From NCBI GenBank assembly GCA_900318555.1, contig ONKX01000024.1, positions 1-37,935 of the forward strand: a stretch of DNA of 37,935 nt, written 5' to 3'. The DNA is from an uncultured Prevotellaceae bacterium. GTDB taxonomy: Bacteria; Bacteroidota; Bacteroidia; Bacteroidales; Bacteroidaceae. Positions 16,900-25,361 of the stretch are shown here, one piece after another. How positions within the stretch are numbered: position 1 is the first letter of the stretch; every line of letters starts with the position of its first letter. The translations under genes and the position numbers were made by a program. The notes under the pieces are model-generated. The model saw only the letters and a list, made by a program, of their open reading frames with translations. It did not search any database and was not told the DNA's origin.

Positions 16900-18854
16900 T
16901 GCTGCAAAAGTATTTCAAAGGGGGTAACAGGAAGGCCTGTGGCATTATGAAGGGTTGCTTGCGGACTATCCTTCCAGGCAAAGCGAACCTTAACCGGTGC
17001 AGAAATAGGCGATTTCAACGAGACCTTGTTACCTGTAACCATAGAAGAGTCAACATTCACAAAATGGCCATCACTGCCAGCAACCTCTAATTCTGGTATA
17101 TTTCCTGCACCTTCTGATAGTAAGGGCTGGTCGAAAGTAATGACAATTTCAGAGCCCTGTGCTTCAGCACTAATGGGATGAGGCGACAACTGTACCTTCT
17201 TATTATAAACCAGGCGATCCATGCACAGACCGATACGCTCAGCAGCCTCCTTTTTGCGCAAGGGATGAATATCGACGGTTTCACCGAGGTCTATGAGGCA
17301 GGCCATCTCAGCATATGGGTCTTGTTGGGCAACTGTACGCTGAGCTTCACGCAGAGCAGCCCAACCGCTGTTCACAGGAGCTGTTTGTGGCACTATGGGT
17401 GAAGGAAATCCTGTCTGCTGACGACCATCGTGGTTAGCTAATTGTACGATACAGAATGGCAATGCAGGCTCTTGCCAGAGAGCTCGCCAGCCACCCATGA
17501 GTTTTCTCAAGTAGTCTGCATATGGTTTCGGATTGCCTGTATTCGACTCGCCCTGATACCATACCACACCGCTAATGGCATAGGGTGCCAAAGGAAAGAG
17601 CACGGCATTATAAAGCGTCGTGGGTTGGTTCTGCATCGAGACGTCACCACTGGGACAATTAGGCATCTCGGCACCGACATGCATCTTCCACTGCGTACTG
17701 AGAGGAATGACATCCTTTGGCATGGGATTCTGAGAGAAGCGGTCGTCGCCGAAAGCAATCATATAGGGCTTTTCAGGAATGAAATGCACAGCACCATACT
17801 TATTGATAAACCGCACGGCAATGACGTTGTCGCCCTCACGCAGCAGACCCTCGGGAATATCGTAGCGACGCGGAGGATACTGATAGTAGGTATGTCCGAT
17901 TTCCTTGCCGTTCAGGTAGGTTATGTCCTGGTCGAACAGGGTGCCCAACAAGAGGCGGGCAGGCTTTCCCGCGTGTTCCTTATCTATATTAATATGCTGA
18001 CGGAGCCAGACGGAGCCGACACCACGCCACATCCAATCGTTCTGGTTGATCGTTTTCCAGTCTGCGTCTTTATACGTGGAAAGCTGATAAGCTGATACGC
18101 CATCTACCTTGTCCAGCAGTTCTTGCCAACGCTTGTTAGCCTCGTTATTAGCCTGAGCCTGTGCCCTGATATACTGGTCGTTCTGATAGAATGCGAGCCT
18201 CTTGATCAGCATGGGATAATCGCGCATCAGCGAATCAGCACTGATCCAGGCCTCGATAGGAGTACCGCCCCAGCTGTTTACGATAATGCCCTGAGGAATT
18301 CCTGTCTGTTGTTGCATTCGCAGGCCCAAAAATGTACCAACAGCAGAAAAAAGCCAGACATTCTGCTTAGTCACTGGTTTCCAATTAATATTGGTTGGAC
18401 GGATGTCGTCCTGAACGCCATGTGTGTTTGTCTCGTTCTGAACGCGGAATACGCGTACCTTATTATTATCAAAACGGTCGATTTCATCGGTATATTGCGG
18501 ATATACGCGTTCAATGGTAACATCTATGTTCGACTGTCCGGAACAGAGCCATACGTCACCCACCAGCACGTCAGTCAACACAATGTCTGCCACTGTCATC
18601 GTATAGGGACCACCAGCCTTCATCTTAGGCAAATCGATGCGCCAATGCCCTGTTTCATCAGCAACCGTTTCATACTGATGTTTATTCCAACTAATAATTA
18701 CTTTTTCCTGTGGATCAGCCTTTCCCCATATAGGAATGGGCTTGTTACGCTGAAGAACCATGCCAGACTGAAACAGTTGCGGAAGCTGCACTTTGGCTTC
18801 TGCGGATATCATACCCGTCAATGCCAAAAAGAAGAATAAGATTTGTCTTTTCAT
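16896..18854 (-). CDS. Secreted sialate-O-acetylesterase-family (SGNH) carbohydrate esterase, probable acetylxylan esterase
   Basis: A 652-residue exported esterase (signal peptide MKRQILFFFLALTGMISAEA). SGNH signatures: nucleophile S108 in WLCSGQSN, SWGGTPIEAW, WYQGESNT, and the Asp/His block LGETVDIHPLRKKEA. A jelly-roll module (SVWLRQHINI...YLNGKEIGHTYYQYPPRRYDIP) is inserted between the halves of the catalytic domain. In this family the substrate is an acetylated sugar; the divergent xylanase operon suggests acetylxylan (an esterase gene, xynE, is reported beside xylanases in P. bryantii, though of uncertain kinship to this one). Start MKRQ is preferred over the 35-residue upstream extension, which crosses the promoter. 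Confidence 0.83.
   Translation of the reverse strand: MKRQILFFFLALTGMISAEAKVQLPQLFQSGMVLQRNKPIPIWGKADPQEKVIISWNKHQYETVADETGHWRIDLPKMKAGGPYTMTVADIVLTDVLVGDVWLCSGQSNIDVTIERVYPQYTDEIDRFDNNKVRVFRVQNETNTHGVQDDIRPTNINWKPVTKQNVWLFSAVGTFLGLRMQQQTGIPQGIIVNSWGGTPIEAWISADSLMRDYPMLIKRLAFYQNDQYIRAQAQANNEANKRWQELLDKVDGVSAYQLSTYKDADWKTINQNDWMWRGVGSVWLRQHINIDKEHAGKPARLLLGTLFDQDITYLNGKEIGHTYYQYPPRRYDIPEGLLREGDNVIAVRFINKYGAVHFIPEKPYMIAFGDDRFSQNPMPKDVIPLSTQWKMHVGAEMPNCPSGDVSMQNQPTTLYNAVLFPLAPYAISGVVWYQGESNTGNPKPYADYLRKLMGGWRALWQEPALPFCIVQLANHDGRQQTGFPSPIVPQTAPVNSGWAALREAQRTVAQQDPYAEMACLIDLGETVDIHPLRKKEAAERIGLCMDRLVYNKKVQLSPHPISAEAQGSEIVITFDQPLLSEGAGNIPELEVAGSDGHFVNVDSSMVTGNKVSLKSPISAPVKVRFAWKDSPQATLHNATGLPVTPFEILLQQ
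16905..16912 (-). promoter_or_regulatory. Possible -7 box (TACTTTTG) for the HAD gene, inside the esterase 3' end
   Basis: TACTTTTGCAGCA then ATG on the minus strand resembles the leaderless promoter at 11265. It also encodes the last residues (ILLQQ) of the esterase, so it could be coincidental. Confidence 0.35.
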
Positions 18855-18871
18855 TGTTCGATAGTTTTGTG

Positions 18872-18879
18872 CAAATGTA
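18872..18879 (-). promoter_or_regulatory. -7 box (TACATTTG) of the acetylesterase gene
   Basis: TACATTTGCA on the minus strand is 17 bp before the esterase ATG. It shares the 172-bp intergenic region with the symporter promoter. Confidence 0.55.
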
Positions 18880-18930
18880 ATAAAAATAAGTGAATAAACT
18901 GTCAAATAAGAGTAATTTTTTGATGCATGC

Positions 18931-18953
18931 AACAAAAAACTATACTTTTTGTT
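18931..18953. promoter_or_regulatory. Candidate operator: inverted repeat AACAAAAA-N7-TTTTTGTT in the divergent xylan promoter region
   Basis: A perfect 8-bp inverted repeat with a 7-bp spacer, about 34 bp upstream of the symporter -7 box and 50 bp from the esterase box. A second TTTTTGT/ACAAAAA pairing follows at 18946-18964. It is well placed to bind a regulator acting on both transcripts; no binding protein can be named. Confidence 0.45.
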
Positions 18954-18986
18954 ACACACAAAAATGTCGATTTCAGCGTTATTTAC

Positions 18987-18994
18987 TATCTTTG
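18987..18994 (+). promoter_or_regulatory. -7 box (TATCTTTG) of the xynDAB-like operon
   Basis: TATCTTTGCA lies 32 bp before the symporter start; leader about 28 nt. Confidence 0.65.
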
Positions 18995-19026
18995 CACACA
19001 GAATTTATTAAAATTTATCAATCAAT

Positions 19027-20424
19027 ATGACACCTAACGAAAATCAAGGAGCAAAAGGCTTCTACAAACTCAGCTGGTTGCAGCGCATCGGATTTGGCTC
19101 TGGCGACCTGGCTCAGAATCTTATCTTTCAGGTAATTTGCACTTATCTGCTGTTTTTTTACACCGATATCTACGGACTTACGCCCTCTGCTGTGGCTGTA
19201 ATGTTCTTGGTCGGAAATGTTGCTAATGTGATTTGGGATCCCATTGTGGGAACGTTAATCGACAAGAGTAATCCACGTTACGGAAAATACCGCTCGTATT
19301 TGCTTTATGTGGGTATTCCCCTTTCCGGATTCGCCATTTTGTGTTTCTACAATGGTTTCGCACCATCACTGATATATGCGTATGTAACCTATATTTCCAT
19401 GCAATTGCTCTATACGTTTATTAATGTGCCGTACGGAGCGTTGAATTCTTCACTGACTCGCGACACCAACGAAATTACCATCCTTACGTCAGTACGTATG
19501 TTCATGGCCAACCTCGGTGGTCTGGCAGTCAACTCTGGTCTGCCCCTTTTCATCGCCCTGATTGCTGGTGCACCATCAGATAGTCTGCCGAAGGATCCTT
19601 CTGCATGGTTTACCACGATGACTATCTACGCCATTGTAGGTTTCTGCCTGCTCGCATTCTGTTTCTCACAGTGTAAGGAGCGCGTGGTGATGGACGCTAA
19701 AGCCACTGAAGACGTGAAGGTTAGTGACCTGTGGATGGAATTCCTCCGCAACCGTCCCTTGCGTGTGCTCGCCTTCTTCTTCATCACCGCTTTCGCTATG
19801 ATGTCAGTGGGTAATGCTGCTGGTGCCTACTTTATGAATAGCAATCTGCACGGCTCGGCTCAGCAGCTATCTATCTTCATGGCTTTAGGTTCTGCTCCAG
19901 CATTTTTGTTCATGCCTCTTGTTCCTTGGTTCAAACGCATGGTCGGCAAGAAAAATATGTTCTATCTCTTCCTGGGTGCCGCCATCCTCGGTATGGGTAT
20001 GCTTTACTTCATCTCAAAGATGGAGCAGCCCAGCATGATGATGATTTATGTGGCACAGTTCATTAAGAGTACAGGTGTCATTGTGGCTACTGGTTACATG
20101 TGGGCATTGGTTCCTGAGGTTATCTCTTACGGTGAGTACACCACTGGTCGTCGTATCTCGGGTATCGTCAACGCCCTGACAGGTTTGTTCTTCAAGGCTG
20201 GTATGACCTTTGGTAGTATTGTCGGTCCTGCTGTATTGGCCTATGTAGGCTATAACAGCGCAGAGATCGACCAGACTCCCTTTGCCGAAGAGGGTATCCT
20301 GTGGCTCGTCTGCGTAATTCCTGCCATATTGCTGGCTTTGGCTATGTTCATCATTAGCCGCTATGAACTGACTGATGAGGTCATCGACGACATCAACAAG
20401 AAGATTGAAGAGCGCAACAAGTAA
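19027..20424 (+). CDS. xynD: GPH-family sugar:cation symporter, probable xylo-oligosaccharide transporter
   Basis: A 465-residue inner-membrane transporter of the glycoside-pentoside-hexuronide family, about 12 helices. Family marks are the N-terminal GFGSGDLAQNLIFQ, the WDPIVGTLIDKSNPRYGKYR loop after helix 2, and PYGALNSSLTRD. GPH members move glycosides with Na+ or H+. It leads an operon with a GH10 xylanase (18 nt downstream) and a GH43 enzyme, so xylobiose or larger xylo-oligomers are the likely cargo. The symbol follows P. bryantii xynD, a symporter gene beside xynA and xynB; that link is by recollected gene order, not alignment. Confidence 0.88.
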   Translation: MTPNENQGAKGFYKLSWLQRIGFGSGDLAQNLIFQVICTYLLFFYTDIYGLTPSAVAVMFLVGNVANVIWDPIVGTLIDKSNPRYGKYRSYLLYVGIPLSGFAILCFYNGFAPSLIYAYVTYISMQLLYTFINVPYGALNSSLTRDTNEITILTSVRMFMANLGGLAVNSGLPLFIALIAGAPSDSLPKDPSAWFTTMTIYAIVGFCLLAFCFSQCKERVVMDAKATEDVKVSDLWMEFLRNRPLRVLAFFFITAFAMMSVGNAAGAYFMNSNLHGSAQQLSIFMALGSAPAFLFMPLVPWFKRMVGKKNMFYLFLGAAILGMGMLYFISKMEQPSMMMIYVAQFIKSTGVIVATGYMWALVPEVISYGEYTTGRRISGIVNALTGLFFKAGMTFGSIVGPAVLAYVGYNSAEIDQTPFAEEGILWLVCVIPAILLALAMFIISRYELTDEVIDDINKKIEERNK

Positions 20425-20442
20425 ACAACACAATACAAAACT

Positions 20443-21576
20443 ATGCGTAAACTAATTCTATTTCTAATGTTGGTAGGCTCTGCGGTCTCTGCCCTTGCAA
20501 CGCCACGCTCTGACCAAGGGCCAGAGAATGCTCAGACGTTGAAAGATGCTATTGGCAAATACTGCCTCATCGGTGCTGCTGTCAACCAGTGGCAGAGCGA
20601 CGGGCAGGTGCCTGCAGCTGATGCCGTACTGGCCAAGCACTTCAACTGCGTGGTAGCAGAAAACTGTATGAAACCAGAGGTGCTGGCACCTGCTGAAGGC
20701 ATCTTTGACTTTCGTGTAGCTGATAAGTTTGTTAACTACGCCCGTCAGTTGGGGCTGAAGGTGAATGGCCACTGCTTGGTATGGCACTCACAGGCTCCTG
20801 ACTGGTGGTTTACCAATGGCTATGCTGCCAGTCCAGCTTCTAAAGAGGTCTTGAAAGATCGTCTTATCAAGCACATCAAGACCGTAGTAGGTCATTTCAA
20901 GGGACAGGTCTTTGGTTGGGACGTCGTCAACGAGGCTATTGAGGATGACGGTTCGTTCCGTAAGTCAAAGTACTATAACCTTTTGGGCGAGGAATTCATT
21001 GAGATTGCCTTCCGTGCAGCTCATGAGGCTGACCCCGACGCAGAACTCTATTACAACGACTATTCGATGTCAGGCGAGAAGAAGCGCGAGGCTGTCTGCC
21101 GTTTGGTCAAGAACCTAAAGGCCAAGGGTCTGCGTATCGATGGTGTAGGCATGCAGAGCCACAATGGTCTGGACTATCCTGACCTCACAGAGTATGAGAA
21201 AAGCATTGATGCCTTTGCTGGCTGTGGTGTGAAAGTACTGATTACCGAGCTCGACATCAACGTGCTACCCAACCCCGAGGGTTTTGGTGGCGCTGATATC
21301 GCCCAGAACTTTGAACTACAGCAGAAGTACAACCCCTATGTCAATGGTCTGCCTGCCGACAAGCAGAAAGAACTCGACAAGCGTTGGTTGGACCTGTTCA
21401 AAATCTACTACAAACATCGCGCACAGATTGGTCGCATCACTCTGTGGGGCGTCTGTGACGACAACTCCTGGCTCAATGGCTGGCCCATCAAGGGACGCAC
21501 CAACTATCCCTTGCTCTTTGACCGCCAGTATCAGGCAAAGCCTGTTATCAACGACATTATCAAACTATACAAATAA
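20443..21576 (+). CDS. xynA: GH10 endo-1,4-beta-xylanase
   Basis: A 377-residue secreted xylanase with a signal peptide (MRKLILFLMLVGSAVSALA). It has the whole GH10 TIM barrel: KPEVLAPAEGIFDF, GHCLVWHSQAPDWW, the acid/base Glu in WDVVNEA (about 162-168), YYNDY, and the nucleophile Glu in LITELDI (about 266-272). No binding module or linker is attached. It cuts the beta-1,4-xylan main chain outside the cytoplasm. Second gene of the symporter operon, 8 nt before the GH43 gene. The family call is firm; the symbol is by analogy with P. bryantii. Confidence 0.95.
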   Translation: MRKLILFLMLVGSAVSALATPRSDQGPENAQTLKDAIGKYCLIGAAVNQWQSDGQVPAADAVLAKHFNCVVAENCMKPEVLAPAEGIFDFRVADKFVNYARQLGLKVNGHCLVWHSQAPDWWFTNGYAASPASKEVLKDRLIKHIKTVVGHFKGQVFGWDVVNEAIEDDGSFRKSKYYNLLGEEFIEIAFRAAHEADPDAELYYNDYSMSGEKKREAVCRLVKNLKAKGLRIDGVGMQSHNGLDYPDLTEYEKSIDAFAGCGVKVLITELDINVLPNPEGFGGADIAQNFELQQKYNPYVNGLPADKQKELDKRWLDLFKIYYKHRAQIGRITLWGVCDDNSWLNGWPIKGRTNYPLLFDRQYQAKPVINDIIKLYK

Positions 21577-21584
21577 TTACTATT

Positions 21585-22622
21585 ATGGCAAAATTACCAC
21601 GTTATCTTTTCCCAAGCGACTATATGGCTGACCCCTCAGCCAATGTATTTAACGGACGTTTCTACATCTATCCCTCACACGACTGGGATGCAGGTGAGTG
21701 TTTCGACGACGATGGTGGCCACTTCCAGATGAAGGACTATCACGTACTCTCATGGGACGACATCGAGAATGGCGAGGTGACCGATCATGGTGTGATCCTC
21801 GACGTGAAAGACGTACCCTGGGCTGAGAAGCAGATGTGGGACAATGACTGTGTTGAGAAGGACGGCAAGTACTACCTCATCTTCTCTGCCAAAGCTTACG
21901 ATGGTGTGTTCCGTCTGGGCGTAGCTGTTGCTGACAAGCCCGAGGGACCATTCAAGCCTATGGAGAAGCCCATCCGTGGTTCGTTCTCTATCGACCCTTG
22001 CGTATTCAAGGACGATGATGGCAAGATTTATACATACTTCGGTGGACTGTGGGGTGGACAGCTCCAGTGGTGGCGCCCATTGCCCAATGGTTTGGCACCT
22101 GTTTTCGGAAAGTATGGCGACCAGAACGGACTCATCGACCTCGGTGCTGCTCCTGACCATAAGGGCGAGCTCTTCACGCAGGCCGACAGTCCTGCCATCA
22201 ACAGCTGTGTCGTTCGCATGAGCGATGATGTACAGCAGTTTGCAGAGGCTCCTCGTGCTGTTGTCGTTCTCGACAAGAATGGTGAGCCTATGAAGGCTGG
22301 TGACCCCCACCGCTTCTTCGAGGCCTCATGGATGCACAAGTACAATGGTAAGTACTACTTCTCCTACTCTACTGGTGATAGCCACTTCCTGTGCTATGCC
22401 ATTGGTGACAACCCCTACGGACCATTCCGCTATCAGGGTGTCATCCTTGACCCCGTCGTAGGCTGGACTACCCACCATTCTATCGTAGAGTACAAGGGTC
22501 AGTGGTATCTGTGCTATCACGACTGTGTACCCAGCAACGACATCACACACCTGCGCTCACTGAAGGTTCAGCGCCTGTTCTACAATGAGGACGGCACCAT
22601 CCAGAAAGTAGTAAACGAATAA
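21585..22622 (+). CDS. xynB: GH43-family beta-xylosidase / arabinofuranosidase, cytoplasmic
   Basis: A 345-residue five-bladed propeller hydrolase without a signal peptide. Catalytic triad candidates: base Asp16 in MADPSANVF, the pKa-modulating Asp in SIDPCVF, and acid Glu in FFEASWMHKYNGKYYFSYS. It resembles the GH43 enzyme of the P. bryantii xylanase cluster. Cytoplasmic location next to a symporter suggests that it trims imported xylo-oligosaccharides. Third and last gene of the operon; a strong terminator follows. Xylosidase versus arabinofuranosidase activity cannot be settled here. Confidence 0.9.
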   Translation: MAKLPRYLFPSDYMADPSANVFNGRFYIYPSHDWDAGECFDDDGGHFQMKDYHVLSWDDIENGEVTDHGVILDVKDVPWAEKQMWDNDCVEKDGKYYLIFSAKAYDGVFRLGVAVADKPEGPFKPMEKPIRGSFSIDPCVFKDDDGKIYTYFGGLWGGQLQWWRPLPNGLAPVFGKYGDQNGLIDLGAAPDHKGELFTQADSPAINSCVVRMSDDVQQFAEAPRAVVVLDKNGEPMKAGDPHRFFEASWMHKYNGKYYFSYSTGDSHFLCYAIGDNPYGPFRYQGVILDPVVGWTTHHSIVEYKGQWYLCYHDCVPSNDITHLRSLKVQRLFYNEDGTIQKVVNE

Positions 22623-22664
22623 CACGAGTCAAGCGTTAGTTGTTTGACGCGCGAAACACCTGAG

Positions 22665-22700
22665 GACTGATGACATTTAGCGATGTCGTCAGTCTTTTTT
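22665..22700 (+). terminator. Rho-independent terminator after the xynDAB-like operon
   Basis: GACTGATGACAT pairs with ATGTCGTCAGTC (one G-T wobble) around a 6-nt loop, followed by TTTTTT. It separates the operon from the next gene and overlaps a spurious upstream ATG at 22683. Confidence 0.8.
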
Positions 22701-22715
22701 ATATATAATAAGGTG

Positions 22716-25355
22716 ATGATGATAAAGAGATTAGCATTCATAGGATTATTGGTTTGCATGGCGCTTACCGTTGTGGCTCAGAAGGTCAGCGTGGTGACAG
22801 GCAAAAAGACAACGGTTCGCGAGCAATATGCCAAAGAATATTTGCAGAAGAAACTGACAGCGATGGGTTATACCATTGTCCAAAAGAATGGTGACTATCA
22901 GATTGCGTTGTCATGTAAGCATAGTGGCAAGGCCGAGGGCTACCAGATTTCCCGAAATCACCAGAAAATCAGCATTATTGGTAACGACCCGAGTGGTGTT
23001 ATCTATGGTTGCGTGGAACTGGCAGAACGTATACGTCAGGGTAAGGACCCCATCGTCGACGAAAGTCCGCAGATGGTGATGCGCGGCACGTGCATCGGGC
23101 TTCAGAAGACCGTCTATCTGCCTGGTCATGCCGTCTATGAATATCCCTATACCCCAGAGAATTTCCCTTGGTTCTACGACAAGGAGGAATGGATAAAATA
23201 CCTCGATATGATGGTCGAGAACAAGATGAACTCACTCTATCTCTGGAATGGGCATCCATTTGCATCACTGGTAAAATTGAAGGATTATCCCTTTGCGTTA
23301 GAGGTGGACGAAGAAACGTTCAAAAAAAATGAGGAAATCTTTTCGTTCCTAACGCACGAGGCCGACCGTCGAGGCATCTGGGTCATTCAGATGTTTTATA
23401 ACATCATCCTCAGCAAGCCATTTGCCGATCATTACGGATTGAAGACACAGGATCGTCATCGTCCCATCACGCCACTCATTGCCGATTATACCCGCAAGAG
23501 CATCGCCGCATTTATCGAAAAATATCCCAACGTCGGCCTGCTAGTCTGTCTCGGCGAGGCAATGGCCACCATCGACGACGATGTCACCTGGATGAAGGAA
23601 ACGATTATTCCAGGTATCAAGGACGGACTGAAGGCAAGTGGTCGTACGGATATTCCCCCTGTAGTACTCCGTTCGCATGATACGGATGGACCCTTGGTAC
23701 TGAAAGAATCGCTTCCCCTCTACCCCAACATTTACACGATGTCGAAGTATACAGGCGAATCGCTGACAACCTATGAGCCTGGCGGTCCTTGGGGCGAAAC
23801 GCATCGTCAGTTGGCTGCAGCTGCTCCTGTACATATCGACAACGTACATATCCTTGCCAATCTCGAACCTTGGCGTTGGTCGTCGCCCGCTTTCATCCAA
23901 AAGACCGTGCAGGCCATGCATCGTGTGCACCACTCAAAAGGCTTGCACCTCTATCCACAAGCCTCCTATTGGGACTGGCCCTATACGGCAGATAAATTGT
24001 CCAATGGTGAGCGTTTGAAGCAGTTAGACCGCGACTGGATGTGGTATCAGGCGTGGGGGCGCTACGCATGGAATGAGCAACGCGGCAACGACAAGACTTA
24101 TTGGAAGAAGGAATTGGCAGATTATTATGGTATTGACACTATTGCTGCTGGTCACCTGCTCAATGCCTACGATGAAGCAGGTGAGATAGCTCCTAAGCTG
24201 CTGCGTCGCTTCGGCATTACTGAGGGTAACCGTCAGACACTGCTCCTTGGCATGACAATGGGCGAACTGGTAAATCCCTATAAGTACACCATCTATCCCG
24301 GTTTCTATGAGAGTTGCGGACCTCAAGGCGAGAAGCTCATAGAATATGTAGAAAAAGAATGGAAGGGGGAGAAGCATCATGGTGAATTGCCTCTTGATAT
24401 CGTCAACCAATGCGTAGAACACCAACACAAAGCCGTAGAGGCACTAAACGCTATTGTTGATGTAAAACCATTGTACCATGCCGACGAATTTGAGCGTTTT
24501 CGCAACGACATCATTTGTTACTCCTTGTTTGCTTTGTCTTTCCGTGATAAGGTTCTGGCTGCCCAGCAAGTGCTGAACTACAAATGGACCAAGGATATTA
24601 ATTATCTCGATGCGGCTGTACCCTTACTTGAGAAGAGTGTATACACATGGAATTTGTTAGCACAATGGACTGACTCTATCTACCTTTATGCCAACTCGAT
24701 GCAGACCGCTCAGCGCCGCATTCCCGTGGGTGGCGACAACGGCAAGATGAAGACATGGAGTGAACTGGCTAAGGTCTATCAAGAAGAACTCGATGCTTTC
24801 AAGGAGAACATTGAGAAAATAAAACATCCCGTGGCGCAGACGGATATTCTTATCAATCCCCTGAAACCTGTGGATGTGAAATATAGCGGTACTACCGTTA
24901 CGCTGAAAAAAGGTGCTATTCTTTTCGAGAACCGCCCTGACACCCCAGTCGACAGTCTTGCACCAGAACTCGTAGGACTACAAGCCCTTGTACTGAACCG
25001 CGACACCACGCGCATCATTGGAACCACCATTGCCTTCGAATGCGCCAAACCTGTAAAAGTACTTGTTGGCCTCTTTAAAGATGATGACAAAAAGTTTGCC
25101 AAGGCTCCAAAGCTCGAAATTGATGCCACGGGTAATGAATACGGTCAGGCTGAGCCCATCCTCACTAATGCCATCAGCATCGTACAGATGCCAAAAGTGA
25201 ATATCCATGCCTACAACCTTCCTGCTGGTCGACATACACTACGGTTGCCAAAGGGAATACTAATGGTTGCCGGCTTTACAAGCGATAATATCAAGCCTCG
25301 CGACTGTGGACTCAATGGTCCGTCAAGCGAAGTAGACTGGCTATTCCAAAAGTAA
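22716..25355 (+). CDS. Secreted GH138/GH67-like uronidase candidate
   Basis: An 879-residue exported enzyme (signal peptide MMIKRLAFIGLLVCMALTVVAQ). An N-terminal GH20b/GH67N-type domain (about 24-115: YQISR, IIGNDPSGVIYGCVELAE) precedes a TIM-barrel-like region (about 120-560: MRGTCIGLQKT, NKMNSLYLWNGHPFASL, LLVCLGEAM, HILANLEPWRW) and a beta-rich C-terminus. Candidate catalytic acids are E281 and E384. I recall similar proteins annotated as alpha-D-galacturonidase (GH138 type); the N-terminal domain also occurs in GH67 alpha-glucuronidases. It lacks the GH115 MWGNAF hallmark. Start at ATG 22716 or 22719 after AAGG; the ATG at 22683 lies in a terminator. The next gene begins 6 nt downstream. 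Confidence 0.6.
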   Translation: MMIKRLAFIGLLVCMALTVVAQKVSVVTGKKTTVREQYAKEYLQKKLTAMGYTIVQKNGDYQIALSCKHSGKAEGYQISRNHQKISIIGNDPSGVIYGCVELAERIRQGKDPIVDESPQMVMRGTCIGLQKTVYLPGHAVYEYPYTPENFPWFYDKEEWIKYLDMMVENKMNSLYLWNGHPFASLVKLKDYPFALEVDEETFKKNEEIFSFLTHEADRRGIWVIQMFYNIILSKPFADHYGLKTQDRHRPITPLIADYTRKSIAAFIEKYPNVGLLVCLGEAMATIDDDVTWMKETIIPGIKDGLKASGRTDIPPVVLRSHDTDGPLVLKESLPLYPNIYTMSKYTGESLTTYEPGGPWGETHRQLAAAAPVHIDNVHILANLEPWRWSSPAFIQKTVQAMHRVHHSKGLHLYPQASYWDWPYTADKLSNGERLKQLDRDWMWYQAWGRYAWNEQRGNDKTYWKKELADYYGIDTIAAGHLLNAYDEAGEIAPKLLRRFGITEGNRQTLLLGMTMGELVNPYKYTIYPGFYESCGPQGEKLIEYVEKEWKGEKHHGELPLDIVNQCVEHQHKAVEALNAIVDVKPLYHADEFERFRNDIICYSLFALSFRDKVLAAQQVLNYKWTKDINYLDAAVPLLEKSVYTWNLLAQWTDSIYLYANSMQTAQRRIPVGGDNGKMKTWSELAKVYQEELDAFKENIEKIKHPVAQTDILINPLKPVDVKYSGTTVTLKKGAILFENRPDTPVDSLAPELVGLQALVLNRDTTRIIGTTIAFECAKPVKVLVGLFKDDDKKFAKAPKLEIDATGNEYGQAEPILTNAISIVQMPKVNIHAYNLPAGRHTLRLPKGILMVAGFTSDNIKPRDCGLNGPSSEVDWLFQK

Positions 25356-25361
25356 AGGCGT

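Noticed and set aside
18855-18959. 35-residue extension of the acetylesterase
   Set aside because: Crosses the -7 box at 18872 and precedes a complete signal peptide.
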